From Allomesorhizobium camelthorni (lineage in GTDB: Bacteria > Pseudomonadota > Alphaproteobacteria > Rhizobiales > Rhizobiaceae): a stretch of 64,000 nucleotides of DNA. Location: the NCBI RefSeq assembly GCF_011045125.1, contig NZ_JAAKZF010000003.1, positions 186,001 to 250,000 on the forward strand. The letters run 5' to 3'. The number at the start of each line of letters is the position of its first letter. Within the stretch, counting starts at the first letter, position 1. Below are positions 1 to 8,196 of the stretch, one piece after another. Position numbers and translations under genes: made by a program. Under the pieces are notes generated by a model. It was not told the DNA's origin. It worked only from the letters and a program-made list of their open reading frames with translations, and did no database searches.

Positions 1-288
1 AGACCGGACCCGGCCTTCATACCCCCACCCTCTATCCCTCCCCTCAAGGGGGAGGGAGGCATCGACGCTGCGCTCTACGATCAGTGCGATAGCCGTGCCC
101 CCGGCAGGAAGAATGAGGGCATCAGCACCCTCACCCACTCCGCACGTTCCCAGGCTGTGGCCGGCTCGCCCTCCGTCTCCGAAGCCGCCGCGCTGGCCGC
201 CGCCGGCGAAGGGGCGCGTTTGCTAGGCCCGCGCATCGTCGTCGGCCAAGTCACCTGCGCGCTCGCAACATCGGGAGATGCGGCATGA
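1..288 (+). CDS. cobE: CobE/CbiG C-terminal-like cobalamin biosynthesis protein, 5' truncated by window edge
   Basis: The frame is open from base 1 to a TGA at 286-288. The last 50 or so residues contain [12 protein letters not shown] followed by GARLLGPR, which resembles the C-terminal part of CobE (the CbiG C-terminal domain), a small protein of the aerobic corrin pathway whose exact reaction is unsettled. Its stop overlaps the cobM start (ATGA), so the two are probably translationally coupled. The upstream part of the visible frame is not CobE-like: bases 11-60 are a copy of an intergenic repeat read as proline-rich sequence ([15 protein letters not shown]). The gene has therefore either absorbed a repeat in frame or been broken by it. 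The N-terminus lies outside the window. Confidence 0.7.
   Translation, partial: RPDPAFIPPPSIPPLKGEGGIDAALYDQCDSRAPGRKNEGISTLTHSARSQAVAGSPSVSEAAALAAAGEGARLLGPRIVVGQVTCALATSGDAA
11..60 (+). repeat. Intergenic-type repeat, copy inside cobE
   Basis: The core starting CTTCATACCCCCACCCTCTA recurs at 1203-1249 with one or two changes, and an inverted relative lies at 1107-1146. The family ends in a short GGGGAGGG-type palindrome. Here it is in frame with cobE. Confidence 0.8.
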
Positions 289-1049
289 CGGTCCATTTCA
301 TCGGCGCCGGTCCGGGCGCGGCCGACCTCATCACCGTTCGCGGCAGCAGACTGCTGGAACGCTGCCCGGTCTGCCTCTATGCAGGCTCGATCGTCTCACG
401 GGAGTTGCTGGACTATTGCGCGGCCGGGGCGAAGCTGGTCGACACCGCGCCGATGTCGCTCGACGAGATCGAGGCCGAGTATGTGGCCGCGCATCAGGCC
501 GGCCACGATGTGGCGCGCCTGCATTCGGGCGATCTTTCCGTGTGGAGCGCGGTGGCCGAACAGATCCGCCGGCTGGAAAAGCACGGCATCCCCTATACAA
601 TGACGCCCGGCGTCCCCGCCTTCGCCGCCGCCGCGGCAGCGCTCGGCCGCGAGCTGACCATCCCCGAAGTTGCGCAAAGCCTGGTGCTGACGCGCGTATC
701 GGGGCGCGCCTCGCCGATGCCCTCGGGCGAGACGCTTGCAGCCTTCGGCGCGACCGGTGCGACGCTGGCGATCCACCTTGCCATTCATGCGATCGACCGC
801 GTGGTCGCGGAACTGACGCCGTTCCATGGCGAGGACTGCCCGGTGGCGGTCGTGTTCCACGCATCATGGCCGGACGAGCGGGTCGTGCGCGGGACGCTGG
901 CGACAATCGCGGCCGAACTGGAGAAAGATCCGATCGAGCGAACGGCAATCATTTTTGTCGGCAAATCGCTGGCGGCGGAGGGCTTTCGCGAGAGCTCGCT
1001 TTACGATGCGTATTATCAGCGCCGTTTCCGGGGCCGGGAGGGGCTATGA
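285..1049 (+). CDS. cobM: Precorrin-4 C(11)-methyltransferase
   Basis: This 254-residue protein transfers a methyl group from S-adenosylmethionine to C-11 of precorrin-4 in the aerobic cobalamin pathway. It opens with [20 protein letters not shown], the glycine-rich loop typical of the tetrapyrrole methylase fold, and carries [10 protein letters not shown] and [16 protein letters not shown], also family hallmarks. Its length is normal for CobM. The ATG overlaps the upstream cobE stop, which decides the start. After its stop comes a repeat-filled gap of nearly 600 bp and then cbiD on the other strand, so cobM is the last gene of its transcript. The protein should be cytosolic. Identification is confident; cobM and cbiF are orthologous names. 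Confidence 0.93.
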   Translation: MTVHFIGAGPGAADLITVRGSRLLERCPVCLYAGSIVSRELLDYCAAGAKLVDTAPMSLDEIEAEYVAAHQAGHDVARLHSGDLSVWSAVAEQIRRLEKHGIPYTMTPGVPAFAAAAAALGRELTIPEVAQSLVLTRVSGRASPMPSGETLAAFGATGATLAIHLAIHAIDRVVAELTPFHGEDCPVAVVFHASWPDERVVRGTLATIAAELEKDPIERTAIIFVGKSLAAEGFRESSLYDAYYQRRFRGREGL

Positions 1050-1067
1050 TGCCAATGTTCGACATCG

Positions 1068-1249
1068 CCCTCCTTGCCGGTTCAGCGCCGCCCCGCCTCC
1101 CGGCATCCTCTCCCCGTGAGGGGAGGGATAAAGGGTGGGGGTGGAAACCACGCCGATCGCCTCCGAACCACCCTCTTTTTGAGTCAAATCGGACAAGAAA
1201 GCTGCCTTCATACCCCCACCCTCTATCCCTCCCCTCAAAGGGGAGGGTG
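1068..1249. repeat. Cluster of palindromic intergenic repeats after cobM
   Basis: Bases 1068-1128 (CCTTGCCGGTTCAGCGCCGC and onward, ending in CTCTCCCCGTGAGGGGAG) recur in altered form at 12936-13040. Bases 1107-1146 and 1203-1249 form an inverted pair related to 11-60. This mosaic is typical of rhizobial intergenic elements. No gene is seen here. Confidence 0.75.
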
Positions 1250-1362
1250 TCGTCAGCGCCTCATTCCAACTATATGCGATTGCCCTGCCGTGAACGGGGA
1301 GAGGGGCGCCTTCATCGCGGGTTTTGCCACTCGTTGGCGGCCGTTGCCGCGATGGGGACGAA

Positions 1363-1407
1363 GTGCGTCCTTCGAGGCTCGCTTCGCTCGCACCTCAGGA
1401 TGAGGGA
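1363..1407 (+). repeat. GCGTCCTTCGAGGCTC repeat, copy A
   Basis: A 45-bp element beginning GTGCGTCCTTCGAGGCTCGC. Its reverse complement lies at 1565-1609 with three mismatches. Further copies are at 7133-7190 (with a CCTTCGACAAGCTCAGG insert) and 10813-10856. Confidence 0.85.
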
Positions 1408-1410
1408 GGT

Positions 1411-1530
1411 TTTTGCCCGCGTTCCTTTTCCTGAAGAGACTTTGGCCTGCGCAGCTATTCCTGAGGGGGCTCTGGCCGGCATCGATTTTTCTAAAGAGGC
1501 TTTTGCCGGCGTTTTTCGTCTCAAAGCGCT
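1411..1530. repeat. Four 30-bp degenerate tandem repeats
   Basis: Units lie exactly at 1411-1440, 1441-1470, 1471-1500 and 1501-1530. Each begins TTTTGCCNGC or a close variant; the first three end in a purine-rich stretch resembling CTGAAGAGGC and the fourth is more diverged. The 30-bp period means any frame reads a 10-residue repeat; on the minus strand it gives [ND]AGKSLFRK-like units. The array sits between inverted copies of the GCGTCCTTCGAGG repeat. There are no spacers, so it is not CRISPR. Function unknown. Confidence 0.8.
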
Positions 1531-1564
1531 CGCATTCCCGAGTCAGAGAGGCAGGCGCACAACG

Positions 1565-1609
1565 TCCCTTATCCTGAGGCGCGAGCGCAGCGAGCCTCGA
1601 AGGACGCAC
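1565..1609 (-). repeat. GCGTCCTTCGAGGCTC repeat, copy B (inverted)
   Basis: Reverse-complement copy of 1363-1407 with three mismatches. Together the two copies bracket the 30-bp tandem array as terminal inverted repeats would. Confidence 0.85.
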
Positions 1610-1642
1610 TGCCGCATAAATCAACGCCCCGAACAATTGGGG

Positions 1643-2740
1643 CTATTCCCGATCTCCGGTGGGAGCAAACGGCTTGTGCCCCATCAACTCCCCCTCACGA
1701 TTGAAGATCAGGATTTCGAGTTCGATTCCCGGGTCCTTCAGCACCGCCGCAGCCGTGCGCCAGGCGCCGGCGGCGATCGCCTCGCCGATCGGAACTCCGG
1801 CCGCCGTCGCCTCGGCGAAGGCTTCGGCGACGGTGTTGGCGGTACGGATTTTTCCGGCCAGCTCAACGGATGCGCCGGCTTGCAGCGCGGCCGCCGCCAG
1901 CGCGTCGAGGTCGGCGGCGCCTCGCTTGGAGTGCAGGTCGAGCATGCCTTGCGCCAGCTTGGTCATTTTTGCCACGCCGCCGGCGATCGTCACGCGCGGC
2001 ACGGGATGATCGCGCAGATATTTCAGCATGCCGCCGGCAAAGTCACCCATGTCGATCAACTGCACCTCGTGCAGCTCGTGAAAATCGCGGGCGGCAATCT
2101 CGGACGCGTTGCCGGTGGCGCCGGAAACGTGGGTAAAGCCCATGGCGCGGGCGACGTCGATGCCGCGATGGATCGAGTGGATCCACGACGAGCAGGAATA
2201 GGGGATGACGATGCCGGTCGTTCCAAGGATGGAAATGCCGCCGAGAATGCCGAGACGCGGGTTCAGCGTCCGCTCGGCCATCTTCTCGCCGTCTGGCACG
2301 GAAATCTCGACCTCGAAATCGGCCCTCTCGCCCGCCACTTCGGCAATCGCGGCTGCGATCATCTTGCGCGGCACCGGATTGATCGCCGGCTCGCCCGGCG
2401 GGATCGGCAGGCCCGGCCGCGTCACCAGGCCGACGCCCTCGCCGCGCCGGAATGTGACGCCGGAACCCTTCGCGCCCGGCCGCACCGTGCTTTTGACAAG
2501 CGCGCCGTGGGTGACGTCGGGGTCGTCGCCGGCGTCCTTGACGATGCCGGCCATCGCCTCGCCGTCTCCTGCATGGGACGTCGCCAGGGCAAAGGCCACG
2601 CGCCGACCGCCGGGCAGCGTGATCTCGACCGGGTCGGGAAATCTGCCGGCGAGAAGGGCCGCGCAGGCCGCCTTGGTCGCGGCGGTGGCGCAGGCTCCGG
2701 TGGTCCAGCCGCGCTTCAGCGGGCGATCTTCAGTTTCCAT
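1643..2740 (-). CDS. cbiD: Cobalt-precorrin-5B (C1)-methyltransferase
   Basis: CbiD methylates C-1 of the corrin ring. The N-terminus has RGWTTGACATAATKAA, the family signature, and the body has VGLVTRPGLPIPPGEPAINPVPRKM and the SCSSWIHSIHRGIDVARAMG region, all strongly CbiD-like. I chose the ATG at 2740 (METEDRPLKRG), giving 365 residues; the frame extends to 2791, but that would overlap the promoter space of divergent cobA. The gene is divergent from the cobA-cobB-cobS-cobT run, with 53 bp between starts. CbiD belongs classically to the anaerobic branch; here it sits beside CobM, presumably doing the C-1 methylation that CobF does in the Pseudomonas denitrificans pathway. Confidence 0.92.
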   Translation of the reverse strand: METEDRPLKRGWTTGACATAATKAACAALLAGRFPDPVEITLPGGRRVAFALATSHAGDGEAMAGIVKDAGDDPDVTHGALVKSTVRPGAKGSGVTFRRGEGVGLVTRPGLPIPPGEPAINPVPRKMIAAAIAEVAGERADFEVEISVPDGEKMAERTLNPRLGILGGISILGTTGIVIPYSCSSWIHSIHRGIDVARAMGFTHVSGATGNASEIAARDFHELHEVQLIDMGDFAGGMLKYLRDHPVPRVTIAGGVAKMTKLAQGMLDLHSKRGAADLDALAAAALQAGASVELAGKIRTANTVAEAFAEATAAGVPIGEAIAAGAWRTAAAVLKDPGIELEILIFNREGELMGHKPFAPTGDRE

Positions 2741-2793
2741 GGCGCGATCTATAGGCTTGCCGAAGCCGCCCGTCATCGTCGAAAGCGGCATCC

Positions 2794-3570
2794 ATGAGTC
2801 TCGAAAAAGCCATTGCCCGCCTGAACCACGCCCAACCGGTGCTCGAGCCCGGCCATGTCTGGCTGGCCGGCGCCGGCCCCGGCGATCCCGGCTGCCTGAC
2901 GCTCGACGTGCTGTCGGCGCTGGACCAGGCCGACGCGCTGGTGCACGACGCGCTGGTGTCGGAGGAGATCATCGCCGTCGCCGAGCAGGCGGAGAAATTC
3001 TATGTCGGCAAGCGCGGCGGCAGGCTGTCCATCCCGCAGGACGAGATCAACGCGATCCTCATTCGCCTGGCCACGGAAGGCCGCAGGGTCGTCCGGCTGA
3101 AGGGCGGCCATCCGCTGGTGTTTGCGCGCGGGGGCGAAGAGGCATTGGCGCTGGCGGCGCAAAACATTCCGTTTCGCGTCCTCTCCGGCGTGACGTCGGC
3201 TTTCGGCGGGCTCGCCTCGGCGGGTATCCCGGCGACGATGCGCGGCGTCAACGGCGCGATCATCCTCGCCACGGGATTTGCCGCGGTGAGCGACGACCGC
3301 CCGGATTGGGCAGCGCTGGCCCGCACCGGCCAGCCGATCATCATCTATATGGGATTGACCCATATGGCGGACACGGTCGAGGCCTTGCGCGCCGGCGGAT
3401 TGCCGGACGATATGCCGGCGGCGTTCGTGGAGAACGCGACGCTGCCGCATGAACGCACGATTGTCGCGACGCTGGGCACGCTGGTCGAGACGGCGGCGCG
3501 GGAAAACGTGATCTCCCCGGCGCTGATCGTCATCGGCGGCATTGTCGCCCTGCGCGAGAAGCTGCGATGA
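2794..3570 (+). CDS. cobA: Uroporphyrinogen-III C-methyltransferase
   Basis: CobA (SUMT) makes precorrin-2 from uroporphyrinogen III by two SAM-dependent methylations at C-2 and C-7, committing tetrapyrrole flux to cobalamin. The 258 residues carry VWLAGAGPGDPGCLTLDVL (first glycine loop), LVHDALVS, RVVRLKGGHPLVFARGGEE and SGVTSAFGGLASAGIPATMR, all SUMT hallmarks. No siroheme synthase (CysG) dehydrogenase domain is fused, so this is the stand-alone cobalamin type. It starts the plus-strand operon; its stop overlaps the cobB start by four bases. Confidence 0.94.
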   Translation: MSLEKAIARLNHAQPVLEPGHVWLAGAGPGDPGCLTLDVLSALDQADALVHDALVSEEIIAVAEQAEKFYVGKRGGRLSIPQDEINAILIRLATEGRRVVRLKGGHPLVFARGGEEALALAAQNIPFRVLSGVTSAFGGLASAGIPATMRGVNGAIILATGFAAVSDDRPDWAALARTGQPIIIYMGLTHMADTVEALRAGGLPDDMPAAFVENATLPHERTIVATLGTLVETAARENVISPALIVIGGIVALREKLR

Positions 3571-4880
3571 CTGCCCGCGGCCTCATCATCGGCGCGCCGC
3601 GCTCCGGCTCGGGAAAAACCAGCGTCACTATAGGCATTCTGCGCGCGCTGACGCGGCGCGGTATCGCCGTGCGCGGCGCCAAATCCGGACCGGACTATAT
3701 CGACCCCGGCTTTCATGCCGCCGCCACCGGCCGGCCCGGCGTCAATCTCGACAGTTGGGCGATGCCGCCTGCGCTGCTCAATTCGCTGGCCTCGGAGGCC
3801 GCCCGCGACGCGGAACTGGTGTTCCTCGAAAGCGCCATGGGCCTGTTCGACGGCATACCCGGCGAGCCGGGCCGCTCCGGCTCGGCCGCCGACCTTGCCC
3901 GGCTCTACGGCCTGCCGGTGCTCTTGGTGCTCGACGTTTCCGGGCAATCGCAGACGGCGGCCGCGGTGGCGAAGGGCTTTGCCGCTTACGATCCGGAGGT
4001 GCGCATCGCCGGCGTGGTGCTGAACCGGCTGGGCAGCGAGCGCCATCGCCGCCTTGCCGGCGACGCAGTCGAGGCGCTCGGCATGCCGGTGGTCGGCGCG
4101 ATCCTGCGCGACCCGACGCTCAATTTGCCCGAACGCCATCTCGGCCTGGTGCAGGCGGAAGAGCATGCTGACCTGATGACGCATCTCGACCGCCTCGCCG
4201 ACATGGTCGAGCGCTCGCTCGACCTCGACGCGATCATGGCGCTGGCTGCGCCGATGCCTTCGGCGGCGGCGGATTTTTCAGGCGCTCTGCCGCCGCCCGG
4301 CCAGCGCATCGCGCTGGCGCAGGACGCGGCTTTCACCTTCCTCTATCCGCATCTGGCGGCGCATTGGCGGGGTGCCGGTGCGGAGATCGTGCCGTTCTCG
4401 CCGCTCGCCGACGAAGCGCCGCGCGAGGATTGCGACGTTTGCTGGCTGCCCGGCGGCTATCCCGAACTGCATGCGGGTAAGCTTGCGGCCGCAGAGAATT
4501 TCCGCGCCGGGTTGAAAAGATTCGCCGAGACGAAACCCATTCATGGCGAGTGCGGCGGCTTCATGGTGCTGGGCGAGGCGCTGGAGGACGCAGAGGGCGA
4601 AACGCATGAAATGCTCGGCCTGCTCGGCCATTCCACAAGCTTCGCGAAGCGCAAGATGAACCTCGGGTACCGCCAGGCGAGATTGCTGGCGGATTGCCCG
4701 CTCGGGCCGGCGGGCGCGGTGGTGCGCGGCCACGAGTTCCATTACGCGCAGATGACCGCGCCGGGAAGCGACGACAGGCTGGCCGAACTCGCCGACGGGC
4801 AAGGCAACCCGCTCGGCGCGTTCGGCGGCCGGCGCGGCCACGTCACCGGCACCTTCTTCCACGCGATAGCAAGGGGCTGA
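3567..4880 (+). CDS. cobB: Hydrogenobyrinic acid a,c-diamide synthase
   Basis: CobB uses ATP and glutamine to amidate the a and c side chains of hydrogenobyrinic acid (cobyrinate in the anaerobic variant). The 437-residue protein has an N-terminal ATP-binding domain with IGAPRSGSGKTSVTIG near residue 7 and KSGPDYIDPGFH, and a C-terminal class I glutamine amidotransferase domain with the nucleophile cysteine in IHGECGGFMVLGEAL and the catalytic histidine near VTGTFFHAIARG. The start ATG overlaps the cobA stop (ATGA). cobS follows after three bases. Length and domain order are normal. Confidence 0.94.
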   Translation: MTARGLIIGAPRSGSGKTSVTIGILRALTRRGIAVRGAKSGPDYIDPGFHAAATGRPGVNLDSWAMPPALLNSLASEAARDAELVFLESAMGLFDGIPGEPGRSGSAADLARLYGLPVLLVLDVSGQSQTAAAVAKGFAAYDPEVRIAGVVLNRLGSERHRRLAGDAVEALGMPVVGAILRDPTLNLPERHLGLVQAEEHADLMTHLDRLADMVERSLDLDAIMALAAPMPSAAADFSGALPPPGQRIALAQDAAFTFLYPHLAAHWRGAGAEIVPFSPLADEAPREDCDVCWLPGGYPELHAGKLAAAENFRAGLKRFAETKPIHGECGGFMVLGEALEDAEGETHEMLGLLGHSTSFAKRKMNLGYRQARLLADCPLGPAGAVVRGHEFHYAQMTAPGSDDRLAELADGQGNPLGAFGGRRGHVTGTFFHAIARG

Positions 4881-4883
4881 CGC

Positions 4884-5642
4884 ATGCCGTCCCTGCAAAA
4901 ACTTGTCAGCGACATCGCGCTCTGCCTCGTCTTCTTCACGCGGCTGCCGCTGCCGCATTTCGAGACAAAGGACAGCGTTTTCGCGCGTGCGATCTGGGCC
5001 GCGCCTGTCGTTGGCCTGGCCGTCGCGCTGATCGGCGGGGTCGTCTACGCCCTAGCCGCATTCCTCGGTCTTGCCGCCGGCCCGGCCGCCGCGCTGGCGC
5101 TTGCCGCGGCGATGGCCGCCACCGGCAGCCTGCACGAGGACGGGCTGTCCGACACCGCCGACGGTTTTGGCGGCGGCAAGGACCGTGAGAAAAAGCTGGA
5201 AATCATGCGCGACAGCCGCATCGGCGCCTATGGCGCATGCGCGCTGGTCTTTTCGGTGCTGCTGCGCTGGAGCGCGATTTCCGAACTTGGCAGCCCCATC
5301 GCGGTCTTTTGCGGGCTGATCGCCGCGCACGCCGCGTCGCGGGCGCTGCTTCCCGCCTTCATGCAGATGCTGCCGCCTGCCCGCACCGACGGGCTGTCGG
5401 CCGGCGTCGGCGCGATCTCGTCCGACACGGCGATTGCCGCGGCCGCGCTCGGCGCGCTGGCGCTGCTGGCGCTTGGGCTATCCGGCGCGGTCGCAGCCGC
5501 ACTCTGCCTCGGCATCGTTTTCTTCCTGTTCCGCGCTCTCTGCCTCAGCCAGATCGGCGGCCAGACCGGCGATACGACCGGCGCGTTGCAGCAGGCCGGC
5601 GAAATCACCGTGCTTCTCGTCGCTTCCGCCGTCTTCATTTGA
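4884..5642 (+). CDS. cobS: Adenosylcobinamide-GDP ribazoletransferase (cobalamin synthase)
   Basis: This integral membrane enzyme joins adenosylcobinamide-GDP to alpha-ribazole to finish (adenosyl)cobalamin. The name cobS follows the enteric scheme; in the P. denitrificans scheme it is cobV. It is 252 residues, with FFTRLPLPHF near the N-terminus, the conserved HEDGLSDTADGFGGGKDREKKLEIMRDSRIGAYG motif region near residues 79-112 that holds the metal-binding acidic residues, and several hydrophobic helices. The ATG lies three bases after cobB, so it is in the same operon. Confidence 0.93.
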   Translation: MPSLQKLVSDIALCLVFFTRLPLPHFETKDSVFARAIWAAPVVGLAVALIGGVVYALAAFLGLAAGPAAALALAAAMAATGSLHEDGLSDTADGFGGGKDREKKLEIMRDSRIGAYGACALVFSVLLRWSAISELGSPIAVFCGLIAAHAASRALLPAFMQMLPPARTDGLSAGVGAISSDTAIAAAALGALALLALGLSGAVAAALCLGIVFFLFRALCLSQIGGQTGDTTGALQQAGEITVLLVASAVFI

Positions 5643-5666
5643 CTCTTTTCCGGAGAAATTGCCCCC

Positions 5667-6677
5667 ATGCCTTTCAAATCCTTCGATGAACTGCGTGCCG
5701 CCTGCCAGGACCTGCCGGCCGGAAACGACCGCGCGGCGGCCGCAGTCGCAGCCCGCCAGGACACGCTGACCAAGCCGCAGGGCAGCCTCGGCCGGCTCGA
5801 AACCATCGTCGCCTGGCTGGCGCGCTGGCAGGGCCGCGACACGCCCCGGCTGGACAAGGTCAAGGTCATTGTCTTTGCCGGTTCGCACGGCGTGACCGCG
5901 CAGGGCGTCTCGGCCTACCCCGCTGAAGTAACCGCGCAGATGGTCGCGAATTTCGCCGGAGGCGGCGCCGCCATCAACCAACTCGCCCGCGCCGCCGGGG
6001 CCGAACTCGACGTGATTCCGCTGACGATCGACCGGCCGACCGGCGATTTTACGCAAGGTCCCGCGATGACCGAGGCGGAATTCCTCGACGCCGTCTCGAT
6101 CGGCCACGCGTCCGTCGCGGGAGATCTCGACCTCGTCTGCTTCGGCGAAATGGGCATCGGCAACACCACGACCGCCGCCGCGATTGCAGCGGCGCTGTTC
6201 GGCGGCAAGGCAGAAAGATGGACGGGGCGCGGCACCGGCGTCGATGATTCCGGCCTGCAGCGCAAGATCGCGGTAATCGAAAAGGCGCTCGAACTGCATG
6301 CCGAAATCCTCGGCAACCCGCTGAAGGCCGCCGCCGCCGTCGGCGGGCGCGAGCTTGCCGCGATCTTTGGCGCGACGCTCGCCGCGCGCCAGCTTGGCAT
6401 TCCGGTCCTGCTCGACGGCTTTGTCTCCACCGCCGCTGCCGCGCCCTTGGCAAGGCTGCATCCAACCGGCCTCGCCCATGCGCTAGCCGGCCATGTCTCG
6501 GCTGAAGCCGGCCATCGCGGCCTGCTCGCGGCGCTGGAGCTGCCGCCGCTGCTCGAAATGGGCATGCGGCTCGGCGAAGGCTCGGGCGCATGCCTCGCCG
6601 TCAACATCGTGCGCTCGGCGCTTGCCTGCCACACCGGCATGGCGAGTTTTGCCGAGGCCGGCGTGTCGGAGAAGTAG
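5667..6677 (+). CDS. cobT: Nicotinate-nucleotide--dimethylbenzimidazole phosphoribosyltransferase
   Basis: The enzyme activates the lower ligand 5,6-dimethylbenzimidazole to alpha-ribazole phosphate, which feeds the CobS step (enteric name cobT, P. denitrificans name cobU). The 336 residues contain TKPQGSLGRLE near the N-terminus, FAGSHGVTAQGVSAYP, FGEMGIGNTTTAAAI and LDGFVSTAAAAPLARLHP, all family motifs. The C-terminal glutamate in LPPLLEMGMRLGEGSGA corresponds to the catalytic base region. An upstream CGGAG supports this ATG, 24 bases after cobS. It is the last gene of the cob run. Confidence 0.94.
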   Translation: MPFKSFDELRAACQDLPAGNDRAAAAVAARQDTLTKPQGSLGRLETIVAWLARWQGRDTPRLDKVKVIVFAGSHGVTAQGVSAYPAEVTAQMVANFAGGGAAINQLARAAGAELDVIPLTIDRPTGDFTQGPAMTEAEFLDAVSIGHASVAGDLDLVCFGEMGIGNTTTAAAIAAALFGGKAERWTGRGTGVDDSGLQRKIAVIEKALELHAEILGNPLKAAAAVGGRELAAIFGATLAARQLGIPVLLDGFVSTAAAAPLARLHPTGLAHALAGHVSAEAGHRGLLAALELPPLLEMGMRLGEGSGACLAVNIVRSALACHTGMASFAEAGVSEK

Positions 6678-6807
6678 CCGGCTCGATGGGCCGCGACCGG
6701 CAGCGCGCTCCTTTGTCCGCGATGCCCGCCGCTCCCGATCGGGGCGGGAACCAATGATAACGGCAGCCGTTTTTGTCTCGACCGTTCGAGGCGAAGGGAT
6801 TTTCACC

Positions 6808-7119
6808 ATGGTTGCCAATTTATGGAGACATCACAGCGATGCGGGCGACGATCTGGAGGCGCAGATCGCCAGGTTGAGCCGCGAAGTGGCCTCGCTCAAG
6901 AAGACGCTGAGCAAGCGCGGCGCGGCTGCCTATGAAGATACCAGCGAACGCGCCGCCGATCTTTACGAGGACGTTCTCTCCCGCATCAGCGACGCCATGC
7001 CGGACATCAAGAGGCAGTCGCGCGCCGTCCAGAAGGCCGCGCACGACAATCCCGTCGCGACCGCGGTGGTCGGCGTGGCGGTTCTTGGCCTGCTGCTCGG
7101 CCTGCTAGCCCGGCGGTGA
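6808..7119 (+). CDS. DUF883-like (ElaB/YqjD type) small membrane-anchored protein
   Basis: 103 residues starting MVANLWRHHSD. The middle is a charged, heptad-rich helix (LEAQIARLSREVASLKKTL) and the C-terminus is one hydrophobic segment, VVGVAVLGLLLGLLARR. That architecture matches DUF883 proteins, which tether ribosomes or respond to stress at the inner membrane in enteric bacteria. GAAGGGA about 9 bases upstream fits this ATG; the longer open frame upstream overlaps cobT and is not used. It stands alone after cobT. The role here is inferred only from domain layout. Confidence 0.75.
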   Translation: MVANLWRHHSDAGDDLEAQIARLSREVASLKKTLSKRGAAAYEDTSERAADLYEDVLSRISDAMPDIKRQSRAVQKAAHDNPVATAVVGVAVLGLLLGLLARR

Positions 7120-7406
7120 TTCGCTCTAATTCGGTGCGTCCTTCGAGGCTCCCCTTCGACAAGCTCAGGGTCGCGCCTCAGGATGAGGACGGTTGCGCGA
7201 ACGGGTAGTGCCTCGGTTTGAATTTCGGCTCACGGACCCGGTGCAGACCAAGGGAAGGTCTTGGACCCCTTGGCGACCTCCGACGATTGGCATTTCAAAT
7301 TCCGTATTGGCGTCGAAAGCCGACCATCGGCCGTGCGGCTGAATCGGGTGCAGGGCGCTCCTATAGCGTCGAATGGCTCGCAACATCTGGCTGCCGCCAG
7401 TACCGG
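7120..7406. other. Non-coding gap with one dispersed repeat
   Basis: Bases 7133-7190 carry the GTGCGTCCTTCGAGGCT repeat with a CCTTCGACAAGCTCAGG insertion at its centre. The rest holds no gene I recognise. Confidence 0.6.
7133..7190 (+). repeat. GCGTCCTTCGAGGCTC repeat, copy C (longer loop)
   Basis: Same outer arms as copy A, but the centre is replaced by a stretch containing CTTCGACAAGCTCAGGG, also present near 13011-13028. It lies between two genes. Confidence 0.8.
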
Positions 7407-8135
7407 CTAGGAACCTGAGCGCGCTTCCAGACGAGCGATGTTCTCGACGACGAAGTGACGGTTGTTCTCGATCTGGATGACGCCATCGGCGCGCAGTTTT
7501 GTCAGTTGCCGGCTGACGGTCTCGATCGTCAGCCCGAGAAAATCGGCAATATCGCCGCGTGACAGCGGAAGATCGAAGACCGCCATGCGCGCGTTCGGGT
7601 CGCGAGCCGGATCGATGTTTTTCGCGATGAGCAGGAGGAAGCTCGCGATCTTCTCCGCAGCCGTCTTCCGTCCGAGCGTCACCATCCATTCGCGGGCTTC
7701 GTCGAGCTCCCTGAGCGTCTGCCTGAGCAGACGGTGCTCGAGGCCGGGCTGTTCCTTCATCATCCGTTCCAGGGCGGCCTTAGGAAAAGAGCACAGCGAC
7801 AGGTCGGTCGCGGCCTCCGCGCTGATCGTGCTTTCGGCCTTGAATGGCCTGCCAAGAAAATCTGGAGCAAACTGCAGCCCGACGACCTGCTGACGACCGT
7901 CGGAAAGAGTTTTCGTCAACTTGACGACGCCGGAAAGGATGTTCGCATAGCTGTCAACCGCCTCCGCGTCGCCGACCAGTTCAGCCCCGGCACGGATACG
8001 TCGCCGCAATGATGTTTTTGCCAGCCCGACCAGTTGGTCCGGGTCGAGCGCTCCGCAGATGCCGCGGTGGCGCGCCTCGCATGCCTGACAAAGGACAGGG
8101 GCACTCGAATTGTGGATGTCTTGTCTGACGGTCAT
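7407..8135 (-). CDS. fnrN: Crp/Fnr-family oxygen-sensing transcriptional regulator (FnrN/FnrL type)
   Basis: 242 residues. The N-terminus has cysteines at about 16, 19 and 27 (CQACEARHRGIC), and a fourth lies near 115 (LSLCSFPKAAL); this is the set that holds the oxygen-labile [4Fe-4S] cluster in FNR proteins. A cyclic-nucleotide-type beta roll follows, then a winged helix-turn-helix with LSRGDIADFLGLTIETVSRQL, whose ETVSR recognition helix reads TTGAT-N4-ATCAA sites. AGGTGA upstream supports the ATG. The gene is divergent from nirK, and one FNR-type box lies between them, so autoregulation and control of nirK are both plausible. The exact subgroup (FnrN, FnrL or FixK) is inferred from the cysteines. 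Confidence 0.85.
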   Translation of the reverse strand: MTVRQDIHNSSAPVLCQACEARHRGICGALDPDQLVGLAKTSLRRRIRAGAELVGDAEAVDSYANILSGVVKLTKTLSDGRQQVVGLQFAPDFLGRPFKAESTISAEAATDLSLCSFPKAALERMMKEQPGLEHRLLRQTLRELDEAREWMVTLGRKTAAEKIASFLLLIAKNIDPARDPNARMAVFDLPLSRGDIADFLGLTIETVSRQLTKLRADGVIQIENNRHFVVENIARLEARSGS

Positions 8136-8196
8136 CGCGATCGATCACCTGCGTAAGCAACAACACTACGGGCGGCTGTTTTGTGCATGAGGCCAT

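Noticed and set aside
1411-1530. CRISPR array
   Set aside because: Repeats are contiguous and diverged, with no spacers and no cas genes.
2741-2793. Cobalamin riboswitch ahead of cobA
   Set aside because: The gap is only about 53 bases, too short for the element.
278-2797. Very long plus-strand open frame overlapping cobM and antisense to cbiD
   Set aside because: Low-complexity arginine-rich translation; the true genes in other frames have clear families. It is a shadow of high G+C DNA.
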